Shown piece by piece: positions 9,818-20,627 of a stretch of 20,959 nucleotides of DNA. The notes under the pieces are model-generated. The model saw only the letters and a list, made by a program, of their open reading frames with translations, made no database searches and was not told the origin of the DNA. The translations under genes were made by a program, and so were the position numbers. The first letter of the stretch is position 1; the number at the start of each line of letters is the position of its first letter. This stretch comes from Saccoglossus kowalevskii. Its lineage: Eukaryota; Hemichordata; Enteropneusta; Harrimaniidae. The stretch lies in assembly GCF_000003605.2 (NCBI RefSeq), contig NW_003115952.1:1-20959 (forward strand), written 5' to 3'.

Positions 9818-10736
9818 TTAAGGTAGAGATGCAGTTTACCTGACAGGTATTTTAATTAGTTAATTAGGAAACAAAGATGACCTCCCTTGTCCACAAAACT
9901 ATATATTTTCGGAAAGCTTATTGTATGAATTTTAAAGTTTTGTTAGTATTTTATTTTTTGGACACTGTAGTTTGAAATATGCACAAAGAGGTGCCTTTTT
10001 GGTCAAAAGTGATTTTAAAAAAATTAGCTTCTAAACCATGCTTCTGTTTTCTGTCAAAATTGGTTTATGGGTACATCTGTTTACTATGAACAAAGCGCCG
10101 TCTTGAAAACTGTCTACCAGTTGTCAATTTTGTAGGGCAGCAGCTCATATTTCACTACTTCAAGTTTATTCATAAATTAACACCCAGGCTAGTTGTCTGT
10201 ACGATTGCTGTAACACTATTCAACTAAAAACAATGCCATGGTGTTTTGAAGATAAACACATTGTCAATCATTTGTGAAAATTTCAAAACAAAAGGTCAAA
10301 GCGTCTAGGAGCTATTTCTTTTAAAGTTCTGGAATGTGCACTAAAAAGAAGCTGAGATGATTGCTAATTTGCATAACAATTCACTCAGTAAGAAGTTTGC
10401 TAATGCTCATAATTAAAATGGCTGTTACAGTTTCAAATTTAAATGTATTATCGTTTTGTAAAAAAGTTAAATACAGTGAATAATATGGAGATCCCGTCAT
10501 TTCTTTTTTTCACCATGTTTTTTTTTATTATTATTTATGTACAGCCTTGCTAAATCTTTCTAAGCATTCAAAAGAGATAATTTTGCACCTGTTATCTATA
10601 TTTTAAAATCGTTTTTTGAGTATGTTTCACTATTCACAATTCTACAAAATTGTCTATAGCCAAGACTTTTTGGATAATAAAAAGCAAAAAAAAAATTTCA
10701 CTCCCAAGTGCCCTAGAACCTGCATCTCTACTTTAA
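9818..10736. mobile_element. Nonautonomous TTAA element, 919 bp, different family
   Basis: TTAA at 9818-9821 is followed by GGTAGAGATGCAGTTT. The right end at 10717-10736 read on the minus strand is TTAA followed by AGTAGAGATGCAGGTT. The 16-base ends match at 14 positions and sit directly inside TTAA on both sides. The interior is AT-rich, has no reading frame of note and no tandem structure, so it is either an internally deleted derivative or a MITE. The ends do not resemble those of the 285-bp family. TTAA duplication suggests the piggyBac superfamily, but the terminal bases are again not the canonical CCY, so the superfamily is an inference. Confidence 0.75.
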
Positions 10737-12899
10737 ACGAAAACAACTTTGAGGACTATATGTCGAGGTAGATATGAAATGTCATATGAAAATGAGTTAA
10801 ATTCGCAGAATCGTTGACCACATCTATTTCGTCCCTTTGATGGTAGGCTTAATTCAGCCGTCAAAGTCACTTTTGCTTACATTACCCCAGGTCAGGTGTA
10901 GCAGAATTTAGTTTTCATTCAATATAAATGTATTGTGTGTTTTTATAACTCTTTTACGCGGAATATTTTCTTAAATACTATCTACATTTGACACATTAGT
11001 GTAAATTAATTTCCTGTGTATTCGCGGGCTTTGATATACACTATACTGTCAGTCATTATTATTATTTAACATGTAGCAGAAGCATAGGTATGTGCCGTTG
11101 GAAATGCATGTTTAATTTTCCTGAAATCATCGTTGCTCGGTGACAATGCCATATAATATTAAATACTAGTAACATGAATCGTTGTTGAATGTCATGTCGT
11201 CTACTCAGGAATGTATCGAGTAATGACGCCATGCGATTGGTGCTCTGTGACCAGCACTCCATATGTTTGACAGGTACTTAGTCGAGTATTTTAAAATACA
11301 GCAAGTGTTGCAAAGTGCAATGCGTGTAAACATAGTCATTATGTAGTCTTGGGAAATGCATTAACTCTATTTCTGTCTTTTGAGTGTCAATATTTATAGA
11401 AGAGGTTACTTCCCAGGTTGCTGAATCGTTAGTTTTTGCTCAAGCCTTATATTCTTCTTACCCACCACAGGCTCACCAGTTTTTTCGAGCCTGGTTGACG
11501 CCAGGATAGCGCATTAAATTGCTATTTTATAGAGAGATGGCTGCACAGTCCTGTCATGTAGTCCCAAACATAAATATGACTTCTGTGGCAAAAATGCACT
11601 GTGTGTCAGCACTAGCACTTGCAACTTGCACATACAAAAAAAATCAGGAGGAACAACAGTGACATTCAATGTCCATAACTGTCGCCAGGAGCAAAACATT
11701 TAAAAAAATTAAAAAAAAAGATAAAAACATTTACAACATCATCGAGAATTGTCATCGAGACCACGATGTGTCCATGGAAATATCAAATATGAATATTGCG
11801 AAATACGACAATAATTAAACACAGATATTGTGTTATAGCAATTGGTATTAAAAGAAATAATTTTAATTTAACATTTTTTCAATTCTGATTGATACCATGA
11901 GTGGAAGAAACACGATAAGGCTTGCAATAATTGACTGAAAAGGAGATAGAATTCTGTGCCAAATAATATTTGATAAACACGAATAATATCGTTATAACCG
12001 CTATATATTTGTATTCAATATCACATTTAAATTAATGCTCGCAAAAGGACAAGTAGACAACCTTGTCATGAATGACAGGATAGAATAAAAAAACGCCAAG
12101 GTTAGACACTGATGGTTAGGGTTTTCACTATAGAATGTGATATAGCTGGTAACGACGTCCTCGTTCAACAACTACAAGTGGAAAGCGTTTTGTATTCAAT
12201 GATGGAGATATATGTCAAACTTCATTTGAGGAAAGTAATTCCCTGTTACTTTCGAGTCGTCAAATGTGGATCACATGAACTTATGGGATAGTTATCGGCG
12301 TGTATGTTGACATATTCAAATATCTTATGGCAACAATAAGACATAGATATATGTAATGAGATATGACATGACGCATGAATCTATATTTCGATGTGGGGCA
12401 TATAAGAAACGGATGTGATGTTAGCTAGCAATGTCGGCAATTACGGGTTACAAGCAAGTTGTTTATTTTAGGTGATTGGTAAATACAACCTCAATTATCA
12501 AATGGTAGATACAATATAACTAATAAACAAGTAGTAGCTAACTATAGCTATATTTTGCGTAATTATTTATTAAATTTCATTTAAATTAAGGGGTTGACCT
12601 AGTTAAGAGAGATGGTGAAATGTGACAAAAATGTGCTAAGAAGAAAAAAATTAAAAGCCTTACAGAAAAATGTTTATAAAACGCACCTGAAGGAGAAAAA
12701 TAAGAACAATTTACAGCAACATCATTGCAAAAAAATGAAGCTCGACTCTAGGTGAAGGGAAAAATGATAAGCACAGTTTTAACTTTGAATTTTCATGTCT
12801 ATCATGAGCACGTGACCGCTAACTTTTTATTTCGCGAAATAGGTATATATCAATAATGCGAAAAAATCAGAACGCCTAGACCCTCGGAATAGGTTCAAA
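10737..12899. other. AT-rich DNA without a recognisable gene
   Basis: Only short, anonymous reading frames are present. Two overlapping small hairpins lie at 11468-11505, where CAGGCTC pairs with GAGCCTG and CCTGG with CCAGG, and would exclude each other. Homopolymer A tracts occur near 11636 and 11711. I see no transposon ends, tandem arrays or RNA genes. Confidence 0.55.
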
Positions 12900-13760
12900 A
12901 TGGCACTTTGAATTTAACTTCAATCTAATATCATGGGTTGAGGATAAAACGGAAATGAGAAACGTTTTTATGCAAAATCCAAGATGGCAGCTAAAGCACT
13001 TGACTGATACAAATTATTTTGTTTTTCTCGTAAAATCCTATATATAATATATATATTCACTGTATACACAATGTCAAGTTGATTGGTTAAAGCACTGATG
13101 GAAAACAAATGCTCAATGTTTTGCCATTTTTTACGGAAATCGAAGATGCCGGCCATTGACTGGTCCGAATATTTTTTCTGCTGTCTGAAGTAGTTCAGTA
13201 CAGAGATACGGGATGGCAAATTTCAAATCGATCAGGTAACTGTAGCATCATTATAACTACTTGCTGAAATTTAAGATGGCGGCCAAACCACATGACCAAT
13301 CATAATGAGATTTACAAACAGTGATGTTCTTTATAGATATGCAGATGTCAAATACCTAATTCAACTCAATGTGTTCAATGGTTTTGAAGAAAAAGCTTTT
13401 GCAAACATTTATGATCAAACTTTGAATGCCTATAGATGTGCCCTTTTCGTACACAATTTCTCATCAATTGCTCAAGAACTTTCCAGAGAGCACTTATGGT
13501 TTTATGCAAATCTATTTTTCATAAAATCACGATGTCAGTCAAACTATGTGCCTGGAAATTCTTAACATAAATACTAAATACAAATTTTAGATAAATCGGT
13601 CAAAATAGTAATTTTAAATAAATGCTGGAATGTTTGTTCGTTATGCGGGAAATGCAAGATGGCGACCAGTCTATGTCACCAGTCCCATTTCTCATATTAA
13701 AAAGCTACGATTTGTGAACATTTGTTCCGGATACATGTTTTTACATTAACTTAACAAACT
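12900..13760. repeat. Decayed tandem repeat, about 128-bp unit, with AAGATGGCGGCC-like cores
   Basis: Cores resembling AAATNNAAGATGGCGGCC, usually followed by CATGACC or similar, start at 12981, 13143, 13273, 13529 and 13656. A much weaker one is near 13400. The intervals are 162, 130, about 127, about 129 and 127 bases; the long first interval contains an AT run at 13038-13055. Tails also match: ACAAATGCTCAATGTTTT at 13105 corresponds to ATAAATGCTGGAATGTTT at 13617, both followed by GGGAAAT or CGGAAAT before the next core. A preceding partial unit is likely from about 12900. The open frame at 13305-13565 lies inside the repeat and is not called as a gene. Confidence 0.7.
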
Positions 13761-16700
13761 TATATACAAGATATCCGAAATCGCAGGCCGTCTATACGTT
13801 AAGCAACTTGTCACACTCGCAGTGCGTGTTTACTTTGATTTAACATTGTACTGTTTTTCCCATGCCTTGTATTCGGTGGTATTTACTTTATTTCCTTGTT
13901 AGCATCTACTGTGAGTTTACGGTTATCTCCCAGTACTTTTTACTGAACTGAAAAGTGCAATACATAAAGGCAGGTTTTCACGATCAAATGTGTTTGATAC
14001 ATCTGATTCTGGTAACTAATCAAATTTTTAAAATAGGATCAAATTTATCTGATCAAACACAATCTGACCGTATCGACCGAACAAATCTGACGCCTGATGA
14101 GATTTATCTAAAAATCTGACATATTTTATTCATAATAATCTGATTGTATGTATCTGGTCGTTTAAACTCTTATTTCCCCGATAGACAAATGAGATGTGAT
14201 ATAGTGCTCTTGGGACACACGCGTGCTCATTGCGCCATTTCTGTTCTTGTTTCTCAACTGTGTATCCATCTTTTCCCATTTCTCATTCCTTTCAACAAAA
14301 TTCTCAGCCTAAAAAACAGTCAATATATGTGCCCACAGTACCCGTAATTTGTTTTCACTCACGAAACCCCATTTACATTATAAATTAATATATGCAAGAT
14401 TATTATATCTTGTGGGGGGGGTACGGTCTGTAAAGCTGGAGCGTTGTATTTCTGGTTAGAGTTACAGGCACAGTCACTCTGTTGATTATAAAAAAAAATT
14501 ATATAATCTCATAATATTAAATTTTAGTTTGACGTCACCAGGTATTGGTGATTACCGCCAAAGTTGTGTGTCAATTTTAACCGTAGGCGGTATTTATCTA
14601 CTTTGCTGGTCACCATGGATATCTGCTAACGTCACGAGATAATACAGTGGGATTACATATACATTTTTGACTTATGAAATATAAAACTGAGCACTACCAA
14701 AATGCAACTTCAAAATGATAGCTTGCAAATACAGAACATATTTGTAACCTAAATAAAGATGATCATTACTCCGCGGACCCAACCATGTCGAAAAATTAAA
14801 AAAAAAAACAGACTACAATTCTAAGAACTATCTAGGGGGGGAAACAAAAATGCATTGACAAGTGTTGTTGTATGCACAAAAGATGTAAACTTATTGGAAA
14901 TTCAACTCATTTTATTACTTATAGTGCAATTTTCATAACTCTGCTATATTGGTTAAAAAAACAATTATGCTTACAAATATTCTAAAGTTGTTTGAATGAC
15001 AAACTAAACCATTAAAAATGGGTCATGAAAAGGAAAAACACCAAACATGCTTATTTCTTTGATTATATTTAAAGTATTACATCAAAATGCTTTTATTAAT
15101 TTGTTTGGTTGATCAAAATAACCTGCCAGTATAGAAATAATGGATATGCTAATCATAGATGATGCAGACATTAAATTAATAATTATTCAAATGAAAACTG
15201 CATATTCACATGAACAATTTATCATTTTGTTCCATTATATAATGAGTAATGGCACGTGACATCGACCAAAAGCAGTGACCCATTTAATGTACACATTTCA
15301 ACTTAGATCTGTTTAAACATTTTTTTAGTAATTGGCCTACTTCATGTTACATCATATAGTGACATGGATTTGATTTATCATTTTAACATTAAAGTAAATT
15401 AATATAACCATGCTTTAAAAGTAAAGTTAATTGTGTAATACTATTCATCATTTGCCAGACTTGCATAGGATTTGATGTCGTTGTATGGCGATCGTATTCA
15501 CCTTATATAATTACGATCACTAGAATTATATACGATATGATTAATATGATATTAGATTATTGTAAATTATTCCTTTTCTGATTAATAACTATATATAAAC
15601 TTATTATTACACATCAGAACCATTTTATCATTGCACTGAAATCTGATCAAGCATGCCAAAGTAATTACAAGCATTAATAGAGTTGGTCAGATTACATGAT
15701 TTATGTCTGCATATCAAATTGCCTTAATCACGATTGTGTCTGTAAGTACGTACTTATAAGATTACCAAACTAATTAACTGTTATGCTGGTTTCACATGCA
15801 TATATTATTGGGTGAGTGAATGTTAGACTGGCATAAATACATTATATAATGCGATGGGCATAAGAACGTTAATAAGAATGTGAATTTCTCGTTCATTATA
15901 AATTTATCTAGGCAGATTTGTTTGTGCGTTCTTAAACGTATTCATAATCATAAACGCTACAGCTCCATCGCGGCTTTGCTCTAAAATGGCATGTAGACAG
16001 TAAACGTTATATTTATACAACCTTTCGCTAATTATGTTTTTATTGTTATGTGCACTTTAAGTATATTGATTGGGCTTTGTTGTACATTTATAGACATCAA
16101 TATGGACATTCATAAAAAATGTCACCGACTAATAAAGACGATGTTACTGCACATATGTAATAAATCATACATAATTTTCATATTAAAACACAGATTAACG
16201 ACGTTTTTAATAATCACTGACATGACATTTTTATTGTGTGCACAATATTTGCTCGTTACTTCCGGCAATAGATTCCAATTTGTTGTAATCACATTAAATT
16301 ATCTCAGTTAATGTTGGCATTTGATGCATGTGCTCCTATATACGTGTATACATTCGTTTGATTAATAATTTACATGTCGTTAAATCTGCTATAAATAACA
16401 CATGTACTCCGTTTTCTTGTCTTTAACTTTAATGTTGTGGTTTATCTCAGGTAATTAGGAACGTACACAATACGTTAAATCATGGACCATCGATAATCCA
16501 TAGAGGGCGTGTGTTTGTTCGGTTGATGTTTCCTCAACCCAGTCTAGCTTAATACTGGAGTGTCAGTAAACATTGGTACCTAGATGGTACGATGACTCTA
16601 GTGTATAATATTTTAGCAACTATTATTAAAGTTTTTTTTTTTTCAAAATCGTTATAGACGCTGTAACATGATAGCTGGACGTTGAACACTTTCTCTATAG

Positions 16701-18032
16701 TCCGTTGCACTGTGGCGCCATTTCTTTACGTTTTTGCCGACCAGCATGCGAATGTCTCTTTGATCGGCACTGGCACGCGATTTGTTGTGACACCGTTTTA
16801 TTTAGTTGATACATAGCTGGGTACTAGGGAGCTGCCGCTGAGTGCTCAAAACTGTGACCATTTCTATACATGGATAATGGCAAAATCTATACCCATATTT
16901 ATATCAAAGTACCATTTCTGTCATCACTGTTTTTCAAATAAAACTGTTACCGTATTTGCTCTATTAGAAGAACATCTCCAATAGAAGCACATGTAAGCCA
17001 ACAGTTGCATTGTATAATGATTTATTAAAATATGTATTTTGACCATAGAAACACCTCTGTCACTTACATAAGAGCATAATATTAACACAATGTTCAGGTT
17101 ATTTATGTGCTGCCGCGTCTATTCAGGAGGTCACTCATCCGGGTATATTCTGTGATTATGGTTGCCTTGTAAAACTAACAATTTCCCATGTTATGACTCA
17201 GATTTTAACATTTTGCTTCGATGACAACTGCCTGTATGTTTGGGAAAACTGAGAAATACTCATTGACAGTAAATGTGTACTTCTAAAAATACCAGGACGT
17301 GTGACATTTTGGAGGTCAAGACTGATATATATCCACTCACATATGTTTGCGTGGCACGTGACATTAAACCTATTGACTGCGGCTTTAAAACAAGACAGTA
17401 TTTATAAATATGTATTTGTGTCTTAGGCTCACCTCTATGTGTGACCCGTGTAACGAGGAAGCTTGGTACGAATAGAGTTTCCATATATGTACAATCTTTT
17501 CATTTTGTAGTAATCCAGCAAATTGCCAGAATGAATAACTCATGAGAGGATTATGAAAAATAAGTTGAGGTCATAAATGATATTCATTACATTACGCTGA
17601 CTACGGTTTGCCAATTAGTTCAAATAAATATTGATGATACATAAATGATTTCTTACTCTGGATGTTCTGGTCTACTGAGCTGCAGTTAATCAGCACAATC
17701 CGTTCGACTTTAATTTTAATTACGAGTAAATTCGCTCATGGATAACGATCTTTTATTACATTTATATCTCAAGGGAAACTGTAATTTGTCAAATAATAAG
17801 CCACGGATGTCGGTATTACTGCATTGCTGTGGTTTTCCCTATGCGAGCGTGTTTTTGTCGTCTCTGGATTATGTTCGCAGCTCACTGTTGCACCAATGTT
17901 TTCAGCAACCTGCGTAATACGCTTCTGATTGATGGTAATACTCCATTGACTTTTTAGGTTGTGTGTTACTTGCAATCCCCTGCAGTAGACGTGGATGTAA
18001 AAGTAAACACATATTCGAACTGAGTGTGCATT
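13761..18032. other. Long AT-rich stretch without a recognisable gene
   Basis: No reading frame above about 90 codons and none with a recognisable motif. Small items noted: six ATCTGA words between 14001 and 14143 with a 10-bp inverted pair (TGTGTTTGAT at 13989, ATCAAACACA at 14052); short G tracts at about 14414 and 14835; a 14-bp palindrome at 15743-15756; and a T-rich tract at about 16631-16643. No tandem array, transposon end pair or RNA gene was found. Confidence 0.55.
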
Positions 18033-18215
18033 TTAATGGGCAGTGATCATCGCGCCTCGAATTTGATTGTTGCGCTGGCAAAACGAAAAAAAAAATCCGG
18101 CGATGAGCGGTATGCATCGAAGTACTCAGAAAAAAAGTTTGTAGTTAGTGCACAAGGCGACTTGCCAATACGAGAGCGCATTGGGTTGTGGGAAAATCAC
18201 GATTTATCAATACAC
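18033..18215 (-). mobile_element. Degenerate reversed copy of the 285-bp MITE-like family
   Basis: The left end TTAATGGGCAGTGATCATCG matches the reverse complement of the right end of the copy at 19680-19970. Inside, GAGCGCATTGGGTTGTGGG, GGAAAATCAC and TTTATCAATACA at about 18173-18213 match the reversed family sequence, as do GGTATGCATCGAAG and TTAGTGCA at about 18110-18151. Compared with the full copy, an internal stretch is missing and the far terminal inverted repeat cannot be found after 18215. It therefore looks old, internally deleted and truncated. Confidence 0.7.
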
Positions 18216-18373
18216 TGACTTTTATACCTAAAAAATAAGGGGTGATTACACTTGAAAATATAAAAGGCTGACTCCAGCGCGATACCAACTCGCAACGTAC
18301 ATTGCATATATAAGATGTATTAGCCGAAAATGAACCTGGCAACTGAGATGGGAATGTGGTAAAGCACACAATA

Positions 18374-18408
18374 GGTGGTGGTTGTCGCGTCACGCATGCG
18401 CGAGATTT
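18374..18408 (-). mobile_element. Isolated terminal repeat of the 285-bp MITE-like family
   Basis: GGTGGTTGTCGCGTCACG continuing into CATGCGCGAGA matches the right-end inverted repeat (minus-strand reading) of the copy at 19680-19970, which reads GTTGTCGTCGCGCCACG and then CATGCGCGAGA. After 18408 the similarity stops. It may be a solo end of a separate insertion or a displaced remnant of the degenerate copy just upstream. Confidence 0.55.
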
Positions 18409-18741
18409 TCTTTACGAACATATTAACAATTCCCGCCCTGATTATCGAAGGACAGCAGCTCTGCCCAGGAGCTGCACCTGGTCGGCCATCCGGGCGGCAG
18501 CTGTAACACGTCTCATGCAAACTTGCACAGCTGCTCCCTTTACGTATTAATTTCTGCCCTTTCTGACACTGGTTGCTACTCCTTCTGGCTCTGGATACTA
18601 ATTTTTCTGGCAATGGTTACGTTGCTACTCCTTCAAAAACAGAATTTTGCAAAAAATATGTCATGTTCTTGCAATGAAACATACAACACATTACAGTTTT
18701 GGAGTCCAATCATGTAGCTGAATAAATAAATAACCATTAAA
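18409..18741. other. GC-richer non-coding patch with two hairpins and a short direct repeat
   Basis: Bases 18450-18540 are markedly GC-richer than their surroundings. GCAGCTC and GAGCTGC pair at 18455-18475, and GCAGCTGT pairs with ACAGCTGC at 18497-18534. Downstream, GTTGCTACTCCTTC occurs twice, about 48 bases apart, between 18570 and 18633. Overlapping open frames on both strands (64-97 codons) show no recognisable domain. Confidence 0.45.
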
Positions 18742-18758
18742 ATATATATATATATATA
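18742..18758. repeat. AT dinucleotide microsatellite
   Basis: A run of alternating A and T of about 17 bases follows a short AATA-rich tract (18720-18732). Confidence 0.85.
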
Positions 18759-19015
18759 AGAATAACGGATTCACATGTAATTTGATTTAGTCAAACAGTT
18801 TAATAGTTTGAAGACTGGGTAGACGGAAAATAAATTCATTCTTTATATTATATGGTGCATCATGACATAAATGCATTTTAGGTCAGATGAAAATTAATAT
18901 GTAGGACCATAATGTGTTTCTTGAATGCTATATAAACTGCCAAAAGTGTCTTGTCATATGACAAAACTCACTTACAGTGCCACAGCATTACAACAAAATA
19001 AAATTAATGCACTTC

Positions 19016-19250
19016 TGTCGTCCCGATCACCAGGACTGTAGCAGAGATGCTATTCCTTTAGTTCCTAAGGGATAAGTGGCTTGTCGCCCTGATCACTAGA
19101 GCGGCAGCAGTACATCTATTTCTTTGAATCCTAAAAGGTTTTCTTGCTTTGCTGCCGATCCGAATTTCAGGACTACAGCAATGCATGAATAGCTGCAACC
19201 TGCGGCCATTGTCCGAAAATCAGAGACATAGCAGAGACACAGAACGAAGC
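19016..19250. repeat. Decayed 66-bp tandem repeat, about three and a half units
   Basis: Units start near 19016, 19082 and 19148, with a partial unit near 19208. The shared order is TGTCGCCCNGATCAC, then AGGACTGTAGCAG or a relative, then a T-rich middle and CCTAAG or CCTAAA. The word GATC falls at 19025, 19091 and 19157, exactly 66 bases apart, and AGCAG at 19040 and 19106. The array is more GC-rich than its flanks. Since 66 is a multiple of three, one frame reads a 22-residue repeat beginning CRPDH in the first two units, but in-frame stops interrupt it. A decayed coding repeat is possible but unproven. Confidence 0.65.
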
Positions 19251-19522
19251 AGGAGCCGCCCTGTGTGTTTAGAAGGGTTGTGTTTATAAATGATAATTTT
19301 ACTACAACCTAGTACGCTCTCCCAGTGGCAAGAATGAATGCGAATTTTGATCAGACAGTGATGTGCCCTAAATACCGGCTTTGAATCCATAAAGTTGTTT
19401 GATGCGTTCCAGTCATCTCAGGAATCAGTGGTAGATTCATAATGACGCCCTCTAAACCGTCACTACTCATACACATATACCCCACAATACAATGCGGCAA
19501 AATGAACATCCTGCATCTAGTT

Positions 19523-19610
19523 AAACCTTGGTAGCCTCTCTTTTATTTGCGCGTTGACCTGCACAACGATCAAAGTCGCCATCTTTGTTAATGTATCAAA
19601 TATGAGATTT
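19523..19610 (+). mobile_element. Partial copy of the 285-bp MITE-like family (right half only)
   Basis: The stretch from TTAAACCTTGGTAGCCTC through CAAAGTCGCCATC to TATGAGAT aligns with 9573-9650 and 19857-19924, the right half of the family, in the same orientation. No left half and no terminal repeat are present. It lies 70 bases before the complete copy at 19680. It shares CAACNNTCAAAGTCNCCATC with copy A, a block that the neighbouring complete copy lacks, so it is not a simple local duplication of that neighbour. Confidence 0.7.
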
Positions 19611-19679
19611 ATTATGCTAATATCCGTACATTACATTTCTGTTGAAAATACGTGGTTTCCATTGAACGTTTTTGCAAGT

Positions 19680-19970
19680 TTAAAGGGTGGCAGTCGTCGC
19701 GCTGCGCATGTGCGACATTTGTGTTGATAAACATTGATTTTCCGACAATCCAATGCGCTCTTCTAATGAAAGTATGAGGTTTGACCTCGTACGACATGCA
19801 CTAATTACCACCGGCGACTCCTTCGATACCTTCCAATCACCTAAAAAATACGTAATTAAAGCTTGGTAACGTCACAGTTTGTACTCGTTGATCTACGAAG
19901 ACGCCATTTTTTGTTTATATGAGACACATATATCTCGCGCATGCGTGGCGCGACGACAACTGCCCTTTAA
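19680..19970 (+). mobile_element. MITE-like element, 291 bp, copy B (complete)
   Basis: TTAA at 19680-19683 is followed by AGGGTGGCAGTCGTCGCGC, and the right end GCGCGACGACAACTGCCCT precedes TTAA at 19967-19970. The inverted ends extend inward through TGCGCATGTGCGA against GCGCATGCGTGGC. It aligns end to end with copy A at 9390-9674. Differences are substitutions and small indels, the clearest being a gap near 19900 where copy A has CAACTGTCAAAG. Short open frames overlap it on both strands and show no recognisable domain. Nothing in the element can encode a transposase. Confidence 0.88.
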
Positions 19971-20627
19971 AAATTCTTCAAGTAAAGGTTTAATTCTAAG
20001 CCTATGCAATGTTCTTATACTGCGTGTACTTATAGTTATAGAATACGAATGTAAAGCGTTAAATATGCTTTAATTTGACACTTTGCTGGAATACCTTGCA
20101 TATATTTTTATTGAGATACATTGTAATGTGTTATATTATATTATGTTGCTAAATGCATATAGTCTACATGGGTATCAAGCCTTCCCACAACTATATATAT
20201 ATGACTCCAAAAACGAAAAATGTTATGCATGGAAAACATGTATAATATTCTTGTTGGCTGGGTTCATTAAACTCGACAAATAAAGTCTTACTAGGAGAAT
20301 TGCCAATCGCCTAGCTGTATCAATTAGTCTAACCTCAAGATTTCACATATAATTTAGTAGTCAGGATTCCTAGAAATGTATTAGTTATACGTTGTATAAT
20401 TATACACGTCGTACTGGGTATTGACTTATACACAGGTGCATGACATAAATAGGTCGCAGATGTTATATGTTCTACTTGTCATACGAGTGGGTGACCAGCT
20501 TGATTGCTTCCAGATACGCACCATAAATCTGGCTTCACGTTTGAGGAAGATGAAAAACATGTGAACAGATTAAACTAACGAAGATAATATTTGTATTCCG
20601 GAATATTACGCTGCTTTGTCTTGTGTT
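19971..20627. other. AT-rich spacer without a recognisable gene
   Basis: No repeat, RNA gene or convincing frame. A short frame at 20083-20283 is Ile/Tyr-rich and anonymous. Confidence 0.5.

Noticed and set aside
11468-11505. Hairpins as a transcription terminator
   Set aside because: The stems are short and mutually exclusive, and no gene ends nearby. Stem-loop terminators of this kind are not expected for animal protein-coding genes.
13305-13565. 86-codon plus-strand frame
   Set aside because: It spans two units of the decayed 128-bp tandem repeat and has no recognisable motif.
14524-14637. Possible transposon with inverted ends around GTCACC, TACCGCC and GGCGGTA, GGTCACC
   Set aside because: The matching words are short and interrupted, and no target duplication can be found at either side.
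18320-18613. 97-codon minus-strand frame rich in Cys and Arg
   Set aside because: It covers a solo MITE end and a GC-rich hairpin patch, has overlapping frames on the other strand, and shows no domain.
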